From Sulfopaludibacter sp035606355 (GTDB lineage Bacteria; Acidobacteriota; Terriglobia; Bryobacterales; Bryobacteraceae), in the NCBI GenBank assembly GCA_035606355.1, contig DATNFO010000062.1, positions 1 to 14,699 on the forward strand: 14,699 bases of DNA, read 5' to 3'. Under the pieces are notes generated by a model that worked only from the letters and a program-made list of their open reading frames with translations, was not told where the DNA came from and searched no databases. A program made the translations under genes and the position numbers. Shown here piece after piece: positions 1-7,210 of the stretch (within the stretch, counting starts at the first letter, position 1; each line of letters starts with the position of its first letter).

Positions 1-10
1 GAAAAATTCC

Positions 11-50
11 GGCTGTTGTGCTCGTCGCACCGCATTCGTTGTTCGATACA
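11..50 (-). repeat. Module C, inverted copy
   Basis: Read on the minus strand, this 40-base stretch aligns without gaps to 216-255 and 14421-14460. All copies begin TGTATCGAA and end in ACAGC; the middle is diverged. It lies in opposite orientation to the copy at 216-255, so the two bracket the repeat nest upstream of rfaE2. Bases 51-75 are a degenerate junction joining this module to the next one. I see no gene here. Confidence 0.7.
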
Positions 51-75
51 CCGTTCACGGCTTCCTGACGAGCTT

Positions 76-133
76 GTGAAAAATATCGAATTGCTTCTTC
101 TCCGCATTCAAACGCACTCGAATTCCCGGCACC
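76..133 (+). repeat. Module A, copy 1
   Basis: This 58-base module starts GTGAAAAATATCGAA and ends CCCGGCACC. It matches 14068-14125 at about 51 of 58 positions, and it matches 14183-14241 in reverse orientation. Its last bases run straight into the left arm of the hairpin at 130-217. It recurs only in non-coding DNA in this window, which fits a dispersed intergenic repeat rather than coding sequence. Confidence 0.75.
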
Positions 134-217
134 TTTTACCGCTCCCTTACGGTCACGGCTCCGTATGTCGTTGATGCTGCTAACGGAGCCGCGACCGTGA
201 GGAAGCGGTAAAAGGTG
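130..217. repeat. Palindromic repeat, hairpin 1
   Basis: Two 35-base arms (130-164 and 183-217) are reverse complements at 32 of 35 positions, around an 18-base loop. The core pairs GGTCACGGCTCCGT with ACGGAGCCGCGACC, and the outer ends are CACCTTTTACC and GGTAAAAGGTG. Mismatches that would be G-U in RNA suggest pairing has been kept. The same core appears at 14152-14186, 14233-14317 and 14526-14572. There is no T-tract, so it is not a standard intrinsic terminator. It lies about 120 bases before the proposed rfaE2 start. Confidence 0.85.
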
Positions 218-255
218 TATCGAAAGGCGAATGGAGCGCCACGAGAACAACAGCC
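216..255 (+). repeat. Module C, copy 2
   Basis: This 40-base module begins TGTATCGAAAGGCGAATGG and follows directly from the right arm of hairpin 1. It is the partner of the inverted copy at 11-50 and of the direct copy at 14421-14460. An ATG at 231 inside it opens an in-frame extension of rfaE2, but because the repeat supplies that codon it is unlikely to be the real start. Bases 256-319 look like unique leader DNA with no feature I can name. Confidence 0.7.
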
Positions 256-319
256 GGATAGTCGATTCGCATGACGGGATAGGCCCCTGGCAACGTCTCG
301 GCTTCCCGTCGCCACACGT

Positions 320-328
320 TGCTAAACT
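320..328 (+). promoter_or_regulatory. Predicted extended -10 promoter of rfaE2
   Basis: TGC-TAAACT is an extended -10 element (TGn followed by a TATAAT-like hexamer). Counting seven bases from the hexamer puts +1 at about 335, one base before the GTG at 336. No clear -35 is visible, as is usual for extended -10 promoters. If correct, the message is leaderless or nearly so. Confidence 0.4.
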
Positions 329-335
329 GAGAACA

Positions 336-806
336 GTGGGAAGCCTCTTCAGCCGGCCCGGCCTCGTTCGCCAGCGTGATAAATGGAGGAACGAAGCCAA
401 ATCGGTGGTCTTCACCAATGGCTGCTATGACTTGCTGCATCCCGGGCATATCTGGCTGCTGGAACAGGCGCGCTCTCTCGGCGACGTGCTGGTTCTGGGA
501 CTGAATTCCGACCCAAGCGTGCGCCGCGCCAAAGGGTCGGCCCGTCCAATTCTGCCGGAGAACGAGCGCGCGGAACTGGCTTTGGCTCTCGATGCCGTCG
601 ATGCCGTGGTGCTCTTCGATGAGGATACCCCGCGCGAGCTGATTGCCGCCCTTCTTCCCGACGTTCTCGTGAAAGGCGCCGACTGGTCCCACTTCATCGC
701 CGGACGGGAGGAAGTCGAAGCAGCCGGCGGCCGCGTACTGACCATCCCGCTGGAGCCCGGCTACTCAACGACTAATATTGTAGAAAGACTCTTCGTCCAG
801 CCTTGA
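336..806 (+). CDS. rfaE2: D-glycero-beta-D-manno-heptose 1-phosphate adenylyltransferase (RfaE2/HldE C-domain type)
   Basis: This enzyme transfers AMP from ATP to heptose 1-phosphate, giving ADP-heptose for the LPS inner core. It acts in the cytosol. The product (156 aa from GTG 336) is one nucleotidyltransferase domain. FTNGCYDLLHPGH holds the HxGH ATP motif (residues 35-38), VKGADW lies near residue 120, and GYSTTNIVERL near the C-terminus matches the family STT..IIE signature. I chose GTG 336 because it gives the usual length of a stand-alone RfaE2 and follows a -10 element, whereas ATG 231 lies in a repeat. The kinase half (RfaE1) is not fused to it and is not in the window. Its stop overlaps the TTG start of mfd (TTGA), suggesting co-translation. 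A related cytidylyltransferase-fold enzyme is possible but less likely. Confidence 0.85.
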   Translation: MGSLFSRPGLVRQRDKWRNEAKSVVFTNGCYDLLHPGHIWLLEQARSLGDVLVLGLNSDPSVRRAKGSARPILPENERAELALALDAVDAVVLFDEDTPRELIAALLPDVLVKGADWSHFIAGREEVEAAGGRVLTIPLEPGYSTTNIVERLFVQP

Positions 807-3800
807 TTCATCCTGCCGTACGCGACTTGTTTCTGGAATTGGAGCGGCATCCGGCATTTCAGGATGCCTTCCGCCGCCTCTCATCCGGCGAGGACGCGTC
901 GCTTTCCGGGCTGACCACCACGGCAAAGGCTCTCTATGCCGTGCTTCTCTGGCAGGTCACGCGACGGAATATCATTGTTGTAGTAGATGGCAACAAGCAA
1001 GCCGAAGCGCTCTCGGAAATCATTCAGACGTTCTTCGAATTACTCGCCAGTGACGAACGCAACGGGCCGCAACTCCTTCCCGCACTGGATGTTGCGCCTA
1101 TGCAGAACCTGTCGCCGCACGCCGAGATTCTGGAGCAGCGTGCCATTGGGCTGTGGCGTCTGGCGTCCCAGCGAGTGCCGGTCACGGTGCTCCCTGTGGC
1201 GTCGGCTCTGCTCCGCATCGATCCGGCGCCATTCTACAAGCAACTGGCGCTGCGTCTTCGTGAGGGCGAGGAACTTCCGCTCGAGGAGGTCATCCAACAC
1301 CTGGAGAGCATCGGGTATGAGAAGCGGGAACCGGTCGAAATGGTCGGCGAATACTCGCTACGGGGTGGGATTCTCGATGTCTTCTCGCCGGGCTCCGACC
1401 GTCCGGTCCGCATCGACCTCTTTGGCGACCAGGTGGAGTCTATCCGTCGGTTCGATGTCGAATCCCAGCGGTCGGTTCTGAAGATCGAGGAATGCATATT
1501 ACTACCGTTATCGGAATACCAGCGGTCCAGGGCGCTCCTGGCGGAGCTCAACGACCTTGTCCGCGAGGCAGGCGTTCCCGGCCGTGACCTTCCTATGCCC
1601 GGCGATCCTTTTCCCGGCTGGGAATTGCTGGTTCCGATGGTCAAGCCCCGGGACGCCTCTGTGTTCTCGCTCGTCGAGAAGCCGCTTGTGATCTGGGACG
1701 AACCCGACCAGGTGCACGCCGCGGCGGAGCGTTTCTGGACCCGTCTCGAGCAGATGGAGCGCTCGCCGGCCTACGAACCGGACCGCATCTATTTCCGCTG
1801 GGAAGACCTCGAAAAACAAACCAAATCCGCTCCGAAACTACAGATGAAGGAATTGGATCTGACCTGGTCCGGCGACGGCCAAATGGGTTCGTTCCACATT
1901 TCCACGCGGCCCTCGCTGAGCTTTCACGGCAACATGCAGGTGGCGATCGCGGAGGCGCGGACGTTGGCGGAGTCGGGCAACCGTGTTGCCTTCTTCGCAT
2001 CTTCTACGGGTGAAGTAGAACGCGTCGCCGACATCCTCAACGAGTATCGCATTCCGTACCAGCTTGGACTGGAGCAGGGGGAATCCGCGTCCGGCATCAC
2101 CACCGGACGCGCGTACATGGCAGGGTCGGGGGCCAGTATCTTCGTCGTGAAGGGCATGGTGCGGCGCGGGGTCGCGTTTCCGGATTCGCACCTTGTCGTA
2201 TTTGGCTCCGAGGATCTCTTTGAGACCCCCGACCTGGTTGCCCGGGCGCCCTCTTCGAAGTCGGCACTGGCTACCTTTTCGGCCGATCTGATCGATCTGA
2301 AGCCCGGCGACTACGTAGTCCACGCCGAACACGGCGTCGCGCAATACCTCGGCCTTCGCGAAATCGCGCAGGGGGAGGCGCAGGGCGACTACATGCTGCT
2401 CGAATACGCCGCGGGCGCTCGCCTCTACGTTCCCCTGACTCGCATGGACCTGATCCAGCGCTTTCGGGGCGCCGGTGAAGCCAAACCGTCGCTCGACCGG
2501 ATGGGCGGAGCCACGTGGACCCGCACGAAGACCAAAATCAAAGCCAAAATGCGCGACATGGCGGACGAGCTCGTGAAGCTCTACGCGCAGCGCAAAATGG
2601 CGGAAGGCTTTTCCTACTCGGCAGATAGCAACTGGCAGCGGGAGTTCGAGGACGCCTTCGAGTTCACCGAAACCAAGGATCAGCTCAACGCAGCCAAGGA
2701 GATCAAGCGGGACATGGAGAGTCCGCACCCCATGGACCGCCTCCTCTGCGGAGACGTGGGTTTCGGCAAAACCGAAGTGGTCATGCGCGCCGCGTTCAAG
2801 GCGCTGGGAGACGGCAAGCAGGTCGCTGTCCTCGCTCCTACTACAGTTCTCGCATTTCAGCACTTCGAGACGTTTAAACGACGATTTCAGCCTTTCCCGG
2901 TCCGCGTGGAGATGTTCAGCCGCTTCCGCAAAGCACCCGAGTTGAAGGCTGCCGTCGCGGATCTTAACGAAGGCAAGGTGGACCTCGCGATCGGGACGCA
3001 CCGTCTGCTCTCGGCAGATGTCCAGTTCCGCGACTTGGGCCTCGTGATCGTCGACGAAGAACAGCGCTTCGGTGTCAAGCACAAAGAACGGCTGAAGCAG
3101 CTCAAAAAAGCGGTCGATGTAATCGCCATGAGCGCCACGCCGATCCCTCGAACGCTACACATGTCGTTGCTTGGTCTCCGCGACATGTCGGTGATCGAGA
3201 CGCCGCCGAAAGATCGCCTCGCGATCCACACCGTAGTGGCGCCGTTCAACCCCGAACTCATCCGCAGCGCCATCGAGCTCGAAATGGCGCGCGGCGGCCA
3301 GATCTATTTCCTACACAATAGAGTGGATTCCATCTGGCAGCGTGCCGCCATGATCCAGCAACTCGTGCCGAACGCCAAAATCGGCGTCGGTCACGGCCAG
3401 ATGGCCGAGGCCGAGCTCGAAAAAACGATGCTTCAGTTCATGCGGCACGAGTTCGACATCTTCGTGTGTACGACAATCATCGAAAATGGCCTTGATATTC
3501 CTCTGGCCAACACCATGATTATCGAGAACGCGGAGCGCTACGGATTGAGCGAGCTCTATCAGCTTCGCGGGCGCGTCGGACGTTCGAATCGCCGCGCGTA
3601 TGCTTACCTGCTGGTGCCCCCGGACACCGAACTGACCGAGATCGCGCGCAAGCGGCTCGCCGCACTCAAGGAATTCAGCGACCTGGGTGCAGGCTTCAAG
3701 ATTGCCGCGCTGGACCTGGAATTGCGTGGGGCGGGGAACCTGCTCGGCGGCGAACAACACGGCCACATCAATTCGGTCGGGTTCGACACCTACGTGCGCC

Positions 3801-4291
3801 TGCTCGACGAAACCGTGCGGGAGCTGAAGGGCGAAGAGGTAGTGCCGGAAGTGCATTCGACGCTCAACCTGGGGCTCGACCTGCGCATTCCAGTGGACTA
3901 CATCGGCGATGAAAATCAGCGCCTGCGTGCTTACCGTCAGATCGCCAATGCCGCCGACGCCGATGCGCTGGAGCGTGCCGAAAAGGAACTGGAGGACCGC
4001 TACGGCACAGTGCCCGAAGCCGTCCGCAACCTGCTGCGCTACTCCGCCCTCAAGACGCTGGCCGAGAAGATTGGCGTCGAAGCCATCGAACGGCGGCATA
4101 ACCTATTGAATATAAAGTTCCACCAGGGCACGCGCGTGGACCCCACCCGTCTCATGAACATGGTTTCGAAAACACGAGGCGCGCAATTCACTCCGGCAGG
4201 CGTCTTGCTCTTACCGCTGGATACCCAAATGGCCGCCAGCGATGTTTTGGAGTTCCTGCGGACACGCCTGGAAGCGCTAAAACAGGACTGA
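803..4291 (+). CDS. mfd: Transcription-repair coupling factor Mfd
   Basis: Mfd pushes stalled RNA polymerase off damaged template and recruits UvrA, coupling transcription to nucleotide excision repair. The 1162-residue length is normal and all regions are present. The UvrB-like N-terminal half that binds UvrA spans about 1-320. A linker domain follows. The CarD-like RNA-polymerase-interacting domain begins at LKPGDYVVHAEHG (499). The RecG-like motor has Walker A GDVGFGKTE (650-658, Lys656), the Walker B-type box DEEQ (751-754) and motif VI RGRVGR (922-927). The C-terminal autoinhibitory domain spans about 1010-1105. The start is a TTG inside the TTGA overlap with rfaE2. No Shine-Dalgarno is visible, so translational coupling is likely; the next in-frame start-like codons (TTG 827, 839) would trim the conserved N-terminus. 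I see no terminator before the next gene. Confidence 0.97.
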   Translation: MIHPAVRDLFLELERHPAFQDAFRRLSSGEDASLSGLTTTAKALYAVLLWQVTRRNIIVVVDGNKQAEALSEIIQTFFELLASDERNGPQLLPALDVAPMQNLSPHAEILEQRAIGLWRLASQRVPVTVLPVASALLRIDPAPFYKQLALRLREGEELPLEEVIQHLESIGYEKREPVEMVGEYSLRGGILDVFSPGSDRPVRIDLFGDQVESIRRFDVESQRSVLKIEECILLPLSEYQRSRALLAELNDLVREAGVPGRDLPMPGDPFPGWELLVPMVKPRDASVFSLVEKPLVIWDEPDQVHAAAERFWTRLEQMERSPAYEPDRIYFRWEDLEKQTKSAPKLQMKELDLTWSGDGQMGSFHISTRPSLSFHGNMQVAIAEARTLAESGNRVAFFASSTGEVERVADILNEYRIPYQLGLEQGESASGITTGRAYMAGSGASIFVVKGMVRRGVAFPDSHLVVFGSEDLFETPDLVARAPSSKSALATFSADLIDLKPGDYVVHAEHGVAQYLGLREIAQGEAQGDYMLLEYAAGARLYVPLTRMDLIQRFRGAGEAKPSLDRMGGATWTRTKTKIKAKMRDMADELVKLYAQRKMAEGFSYSADSNWQREFEDAFEFTETKDQLNAAKEIKRDMESPHPMDRLLCGDVGFGKTEVVMRAAFKALGDGKQVAVLAPTTVLAFQHFETFKRRFQPFPVRVEMFSRFRKAPELKAAVADLNEGKVDLAIGTHRLLSADVQFRDLGLVIVDEEQRFGVKHKERLKQLKKAVDVIAMSATPIPRTLHMSLLGLRDMSVIETPPKDRLAIHTVVAPFNPELIRSAIELEMARGGQIYFLHNRVDSIWQRAAMIQQLVPNAKIGVGHGQMAEAELEKTMLQFMRHEFDIFVCTTIIENGLDIPLANTMIIENAERYGLSELYQLRGRVGRSNRRAYAYLLVPPDTELTEIARKRLAALKEFSDLGAGFKIAALDLELRGAGNLLGGEQHGHINSVGFDTYVRLLDETVRELKGEEVVPEVHSTLNLGLDLRIPVDYIGDENQRLRAYRQIANAADADALERAEKELEDRYGTVPEAVRNLLRYSALKTLAEKIGVEAIERRHNLLNIKFHQGTRVDPTRLMNMVSKTRGAQFTPAGVLLLPLDTQMAASDVLEFLRTRLEALKQD

Positions 4292-4313
4292 CGCCGGAAG
4301 CCGGAGCCATTCC

Positions 4314-4322
4314 TGGTAAAAT
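4314..4322 (+). promoter_or_regulatory. Predicted extended -10 promoter of the foldase cluster
   Basis: TGG-TAAAAT lies in the short gap after the mfd stop. It predicts +1 near 4329. That would leave the ATG at 4321 outside the message and make the ATG at 4339 the first usable start. A GGAG at 4323-4326 lies upstream of 4339 but would itself fall before +1. No clear -35 is visible. Transcription reading through from mfd is also possible. Confidence 0.4.
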
Positions 4323-4338
4323 GGAGAATCGGAAATTT

Positions 4339-5643
4339 ATGCGGTTGAAGTTTGTAGTATTCATGGCGGCAAGCGTTTCGTTTGCCCTCGCGGCGGACGT
4401 CCATGTAGTAGAAGAGATCGCCGCGAAGGTAAACGGCGATATCGTGACCCGCGGCGACATTGAGCAGAAGAAGCACGAGCTCGAAGGCATGCTGCGGCAG
4501 GAACAACACCTCAACGGTCCCGCCTTGTCGGCCGCCGTCGACGAGCAATCCCGGAACATTCTGCGCGAGAAGATCGATGAGCTGCTGCTGATCCAGAAAG
4601 CCAAGGACATGCAGATCAATGTGGACGCGGATGTCACGCGCCGCATCGCGCAGATGCGCGTCGAGAGCAAGATTTCCGATCCCGACAAGTTCGATCAGGC
4701 CATTCGCGACCAGTACGGTATGACGTTCGAAGAATTCAAGCAGAAGATGACGGACCAGTTCCTCATCAACCGCGTGATCGGCCAGGAAATCAGCTCGCGG
4801 ATCGCCATCCCCGAAGCGCAGCTGCGCGCCTACTACGACGCCCACAAAGCGGATTACATGCGCAAGGCGCAGGTCTTCCTCAGCCAGATTCTGATTTCGA
4901 CGGAAGGCAAAACGCCGGAGCAGGCGAACAACGCACTCGCCAAAGCGAAGGACATTGTGGCTCGGGCCCGAAGGGGCGAAAAGTTCAGCGACCTGGTGGC
5001 CGCGAATTCCGACGATCCCGACACGTCGAAGAACGGCGGGCAGTTGCCGCCGCTCGAGAAAAACCAATTGCGTCCCGAACTCGAAAAGATCGTCTTCAGC
5101 GAGAAGAAGGGGTATGTAACGGACCCGGTCGCCGTAACTTCTCCGCAGAAAGGGTATCTGATCCTGAGAATCGATGAGCGCTATGAAGAAGGGCAGGCGA
5201 GTTTCGACGAAGTGAAAGAGCAGATTCAGGAAACGATGGCGCAGCCGATGATGGAGAGCAAGATGCGTCCGTTCCTGACGAAGCTGCGCGAGCAGGCGTT
5301 CCTCGAAATCAAGGATGGTTACGTGGATACCGGCGCAGCGCCCGGCAAGGACACTCGCTGGCATGACGTCGCGCAGTTGAAGCCGCAAACCGTCACCAAG
5401 GAAGAAGTGGCCGCCCACGCCGGCACGCCGCACAAAAAGATTCTCGGCATGGTGCCGATTCCCGGAACGCACAAGAACATTCCGGACGTAGATACCTCCG
5501 CGCCGGCGCCGCGTTCGGCGTCGGCCGCCGATTCGAATTCCACGACCCAGTCCGCCGGCGGGAGTTCGCTGCCGGCCAAGCCCCCGGCGCCTCCGAAGCC
5601 CGCGGGACCGACCGCGTCGTCATTACCGCCCATCAAACAATGA
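4339..5643 (+). CDS. Exported SurA/PrsA-like parvulin-family foldase, active-site histidines replaced
   Basis: Proteins of this class help exported and outer-membrane proteins fold in the periplasm. From ATG 4339 the product is 434 aa. Residues 1-18 form a signal peptide (MRLKFVVFMAASVSFALA) with an AXA-type cleavage site. Residues about 20-170 are a helical SurA_N-like chaperone domain (AAKVNGDIVTRGDIEQ). Residues about 175-285 are a PpiC/rotamase domain. The tail from about 385 is rich in Ala, Pro and Ser. Within the rotamase domain the usual SHIL reads SQIL (Gln183) and the usual GYHI reads GYLI (Leu274), so both conserved histidines are missing. Isomerase activity is therefore doubtful and a chaperone role more likely (inference). 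The alternative ATG at 4321 would put six residues before the signal peptide. Its stop overlaps the next start (ATGA, 5640-5643). Confidence 0.85.
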   Translation: MRLKFVVFMAASVSFALAADVHVVEEIAAKVNGDIVTRGDIEQKKHELEGMLRQEQHLNGPALSAAVDEQSRNILREKIDELLLIQKAKDMQINVDADVTRRIAQMRVESKISDPDKFDQAIRDQYGMTFEEFKQKMTDQFLINRVIGQEISSRIAIPEAQLRAYYDAHKADYMRKAQVFLSQILISTEGKTPEQANNALAKAKDIVARARRGEKFSDLVAANSDDPDTSKNGGQLPPLEKNQLRPELEKIVFSEKKGYVTDPVAVTSPQKGYLILRIDERYEEGQASFDEVKEQIQETMAQPMMESKMRPFLTKLREQAFLEIKDGYVDTGAAPGKDTRWHDVAQLKPQTVTKEEVAAHAGTPHKKILGMVPIPGTHKNIPDVDTSAPAPRSASAADSNSTTQSAGGSSLPAKPPAPPKPAGPTASSLPPIKQ

Positions 5644-6773
5644 AATCGCCCTATGTGAAGGAACTCGAACCGAATCAGGTCATCACCGCGAGCTTTCTGG
5701 TTCAATCCAAAGAAATCCGGCAAAAGAAGACCGGAGAGCTGTACCTTTCGCTGATGCTTGGCGACCGCACGGGCGAGCTGGACGCCAAGATGTGGGACAA
5801 CGTGAACGAAGTGCTGGACGCCTTCGATCGCGACGATTTCGTGAAGGTGAAGGGCCTCATTCAGGTCTTCCACAACCGGCCGCAACTGACCATTCACAAG
5901 CTGCGGCGCATGGACGATAGCGAAGTCGAATTCACGGACTACTTCCCCTCCTCGGCGCGTGACTCGGAGGAGATGTGGAAGGACCTGCAAGGCATCGTTG
6001 CAGGCATTGGAAATCCACATTGCAAGGCGCTTTTGGAGGCCATGCTGGCGGACGAGGATGTGGCGGCGCGCTATCGCCGCGCGCCGGCTGCGAAGACGAT
6101 CCACCACGCGTTTTTGGGCGGGCTCATTGAGCATGTGCTTTCGCTCTGCGCGCTCGCACGCATGACGGCCGGGCACTATAAGCATGTCGATCTGGACCTG
6201 CTGCTCACCGGTGTGGTGCTGCACGATATCGGCAAGATTTACGAGCTGAATTACGAGCGCGGGTTTTCCTACTCCAACGACGGCCAGTTGATCGGGCACA
6301 TCAACATCGCAATGCGCATGCTGAGCGAAAAACTGCGCGGCCTGCCGGAGTTTCCGCGCGAGCTGCGTACGCTCGTCGAGCACATGATTTTGAGCCATCA
6401 CGGACAACTCGAGTACGGGTCGCCCAAAGTGCCGCTGTTTCCCGAGGCGCTGCTGCTGCATTACCTGGATGACATGGATTCCAAAATGGAATGCATGCGC
6501 GCGCTGATCGAAAACGACCGGCAGGTGGATGGCTGCTTCACATCGTACAATCCGGCGCTAGGTCGCACCGCGCTGAAGATGGACAAGTATCTGGCGAAAC
6601 CGGAACCGAAGGTGAACGGGGCGGCGGCGCCGCAATCGCCCGCTCCTTCGAAACCCTCACCCGCGCCTCCGGCTGCAGCGGTAGCGCATCCGTTGTTTAC
6701 GCGCCCCGATTCGCAGTTCGCCGACAAACTCCGGCAGGCTCTGACGCCTGCCAATGCCGAACAGGAACGCTGA
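5640..6773 (+). CDS. OB-fold and HD-domain 3'-5' exoribonuclease, YhaM-like
   Basis: The layout matches the YhaM family, cytosolic metal-dependent exonucleases that trim RNA (and ssDNA) from the 3' end. Residues about 1-100 form an OB-fold nucleic-acid-binding domain (LYLSLMLGDRTGELDAKMWD). Residues about 150-290 form an HD domain with HH at 155-156, His165, HDIGK at 195-199, His248, SHHG at 252-255 and YLDDMD at 275-280, a full metal-ligand set. At 377 aa it is about 60 residues longer than Bacillus YhaM. The extra part is a Pro/Ala linker from about 325 and a short conserved-looking end (LFTRPDSQFADKLRQAL). It overlaps the foldase gene by four bases and the next gene by one (TGATG). The substrate is not known from sequence; another HD phosphohydrolase role is possible, but the OB fold argues for nuclease. 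Confidence 0.85.
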   Translation: MKSPYVKELEPNQVITASFLVQSKEIRQKKTGELYLSLMLGDRTGELDAKMWDNVNEVLDAFDRDDFVKVKGLIQVFHNRPQLTIHKLRRMDDSEVEFTDYFPSSARDSEEMWKDLQGIVAGIGNPHCKALLEAMLADEDVAARYRRAPAAKTIHHAFLGGLIEHVLSLCALARMTAGHYKHVDLDLLLTGVVLHDIGKIYELNYERGFSYSNDGQLIGHINIAMRMLSEKLRGLPEFPRELRTLVEHMILSHHGQLEYGSPKVPLFPEALLLHYLDDMDSKMECMRALIENDRQVDGCFTSYNPALGRTALKMDKYLAKPEPKVNGAAAPQSPAPSKPSPAPPAAAVAHPLFTRPDSQFADKLRQALTPANAEQER

Positions 6774-7210
6774 TGCCGAAAACTTCCCGTGATGTTCCTC
6801 CTCCCCTGGAGTTGCTATGCCTCAAGGCCCTATGGACCTTGGGAGAAGGCGACGTGAAACACGTTCGAGAGCTGGTGGCGCAGACGCGGCCGCTGGCTTA
6901 CACCACCATCATGACCGTGCTGGACCGCCTGGTGCGTAAGGGGACGCTGACGCGCCGTAAGGTGGGCCGCGCCTTCGTTTACGTTCCACAAGTCGAGCGC
7001 GACACCTTGCGCCGCGTCGCCATTCGCGAACTGCTGGACGGCTTCTTTAATGGCGGCGAGGCGGAGCTCATTGAATTCCTGCGCGGCGGAGTGCAGCCCG
7101 AGCCCACTGGCCATGCGGCTGCGGCCGCGGCGGCCGGGGCGAGCGGAACCGTAGCCGCCGAGCCCGCACCGGCTGGGGAAGAAGCAACCATCGACACCGT
7201 TTTGCTTTGA
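6773..7210 (+). CDS. BlaI/MecI/CopY-family winged-helix transcriptional repressor
   Basis: The product (145 aa) is a dimeric DNA-binding repressor of the BlaI/MecI type. Residues about 10-80 are the winged helix, with the recognition-helix signature RPLAYTTIMTVLDRLVRKG followed by the wing LTRRKVGRAFVYVP. Residues about 80-103 correspond to the dimerisation helices. The last 40 residues are Ala/Pro/Gly-rich and unlike classical BlaI. ATG 6773 is preceded by AGGA at a good distance and shares one base with the upstream stop. In classical systems BlaI is cut by the sensor protease BlaR1; no BlaR1 or beta-lactamase gene is present here, so signal and targets are unknown. It may regulate its own cluster, but I could not identify an operator palindrome with confidence. 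Confidence 0.9.
   Translation: MPKTSRDVPPPLELLCLKALWTLGEGDVKHVRELVAQTRPLAYTTIMTVLDRLVRKGTLTRRKVGRAFVYVPQVERDTLRRVAIRELLDGFFNGGEAELIEFLRGGVQPEPTGHAAAAAAAGASGTVAAEPAPAGEEATIDTVLL

Noticed and set aside
130..217. Hairpin 1 as an intrinsic terminator of an upstream gene.
   Set aside because: No T-tract, arms too long, and the same sequence recurs at the other end of the window without a gene end next to it.
231..335. N-terminal extension of rfaE2 starting at ATG 231.
   Set aside because: The start codon lies in repeat module C, the added residues match no family N-terminus, and a -10 element lies downstream at 320-328.
1838..3082. Long - strand open frame (414 codons) inside mfd.
   Set aside because: Antisense to the conserved Mfd motor domain; no recognisable domain.
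4039..5472. Long - strand open frame (477 codons) opposite the end of mfd and the foldase gene.
   Set aside because: It spans two clear sense genes and shows only composition-driven runs.
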